A stretch of DNA of 21,574 nucleotides from Bacillota bacterium. Lineage in GTDB: Bacteria > Bacillota > Clostridia > Christensenellales > QAND01. The position numbers and the translations under genes are program-made. Each line of letters begins with the position of its first letter. The first letter of the stretch is position 1. Shown one piece after another: positions 20,935 through 21,574 of this stretch. The notes under the pieces were generated by a model. The model saw only the letters and a program-made list of their open reading frames with translations. It had not been told where the DNA came from and did not search any database. The stretch lies in the NCBI GenBank assembly GCA_003150225.1, contig QAND01000024.1, positions 1 through 21,574 of the forward strand. Direction: 5' to 3'.

Positions 20935-21574
20935 TTAATTTTCCCCCATCCTGCGGCGAAACTCCAGATCTGCCGCCCTGGCAAAGGATGCCGGCGTCCA
21001 ATCTTGCCGGTTGGGATCCACATCCTGGGCAGTCAAAGCCATGAGGAAATACGGCCCCAGCTCCAACTCCCGCTTCACCTTAATGGGGTGGAGCCCATCC
21101 CGCACCGCCAATCCATTTCGAATCATCCGATGCGCATTAAAATACAGCCGCACCTCCGGACGATATGGTTCCTGTGGGTTCCGGCAGATGCGCCCCGTCT
21201 GCCGGGAACAGACCGTCATCTCCCCACAGCCCTCCGGTATGTCCAGCATCACATAGCGGGAGTACTCTGGCGGCTCCAGCATGGGAAGAAACCCCACCTC
21301 CTTCACCTCCAGGCCCTGACGCCGCTGTTGTACGGCGGACAGCAGCACTCCCATGGTACGGATGCTGTGCCACGCGGCATGGGTGGTGCTGTGGACCACA
21401 TATTTAGGATCGCTCCTTCGAACCAGCCGTTCCCGGCAGTCCCACCGGCCCTCCAGCGCTTCTCCCGCCGGCTCCAATAGTCCCTCCGGAGCGGATAGGA
21501 TCACCGTCCGACAAAAGCTGTTCTCATACTGCACATAGTCCCGCAGTCGAATAAACTCCGGATCCCCCTCCGGC
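20935..21574 (-). CDS. Unrecognised protein, 5' end beyond the window
   Basis: An open frame of 213 residues before the TAA at 20935-20937, continuing past the right edge with no stop (the visible start reads PEGDPEFIRLRDYVQYENSF). I do not recognise it with confidence. Notable segments are KYVVHSTTHAAWHSIRTMGV, YVMLDIPEG, EVRLYFNAHRMIRNG, and a C-terminal ELGPYFLMALTAQDVDPN. The first segment resembles the H-x-T...W.SI...G core of KptA/DarT-like ADP-ribosyltransferase folds, and LYFNAHRM recalls the FYFxPR.PM stretch of DarT; this is pattern memory only. A GTG at 21534 could be an internal start but has no ribosome site. No membrane helix is seen. Codon use looks like that of neighbouring genes. 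Confidence 0.75.
   Translation of the reverse strand, partial: PEGDPEFIRLRDYVQYENSFCRTVILSAPEGLLEPAGEALEGRWDCRERLVRRSDPKYVVHSTTHAAWHSIRTMGVLLSAVQQRRQGLEVKEVGFLPMLEPPEYSRYVMLDIPEGCGEMTVCSRQTGRICRNPQEPYRPEVRLYFNAHRMIRNGLAVRDGLHPIKVKRELELGPYFLMALTAQDVDPNRQDWTPASFARAADLEFRRRMGEN

Overview
The window looks like a chromosomal segment of a Gram-positive, Clostridia-type (Firmicutes) bacterium with moderately high GC. The supporting signs are AGGAGG-type ribosome binding sites, frequent GTG starts, a PcrA-type helicase next to a YerC-type TrpR-like protein, a dgt-dnaG-rpoD-trmK-Nif3 housekeeping block, a bacterial class A RNase P RNA and an RpiR regulator. Genus-level placement is not possible from sequence alone. 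Almost all genes are on the minus strand. Bases 1-13 match the end of the Nextera transposon mosaic end, so the left edge is probably a library or contig-end artefact.

Layout. 14-908: N-terminal part of a PcrA/UvrD helicase. 980-1279: YerC-like repressor with its own extended -10 promoter. 1340-1969: SSB-like protein with two OB-type halves. 2176-3014 (plus strand): two tandem paralogous small lipoproteins, the first frameshifted by an apparent 1-nt loss in a C run. 3060-3764: YjjG/YfnB-type HAD phosphatase. 3868-4530 (plus): DUF3298-like protein with no signal peptide. 4545-9449: three paralogous MFS permeases of the LacY/MFS_1-like type, with a SAM methyltransferase between the second and third. 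9649-10263: CBM9-like protein. 10314-11192: MscS channel. 11368-12178 has no confident protein gene but holds a strongly supported small RNA gene (6S RNA is the best candidate), a perfect AT-rich palindrome and a possible decayed reading frame. 12184-12544: RNase P RNA and its terminator.

12552-19184 is the information-processing block, transcribed right to left: dgt, dnaG, rpoD, a small four-helix membrane protein, trmK, a Nif3-like protein, a coiled-coil zinc-ribbon protein, then rnpB. Tight spacing (dnaG/rpoD overlap 20 nt, trmK/Nif3 overlap 14 nt) suggests co-transcription and translational coupling. A terminator-like hairpin just before the trmK start could reduce read-through from rpoD. 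19340-19729 is a two-helix zinc-ribbon membrane protein. 19992-20879 (plus) is an RpiR-family sugar-sensing regulator with a near-consensus promoter. The right edge carries an unrecognised partial gene (20935-21574) with a weak ADP-ribosyltransferase-fold resemblance.

I see no mobile element, CRISPR array, tRNA or defence island. The best candidates for something under-described are the promoter-to-terminator small RNA at 11368-11526, the hairpin between Shine-Dalgarno and start codon of trmK, the frameshifted lipoprotein pair, and the partial gene at the right edge.
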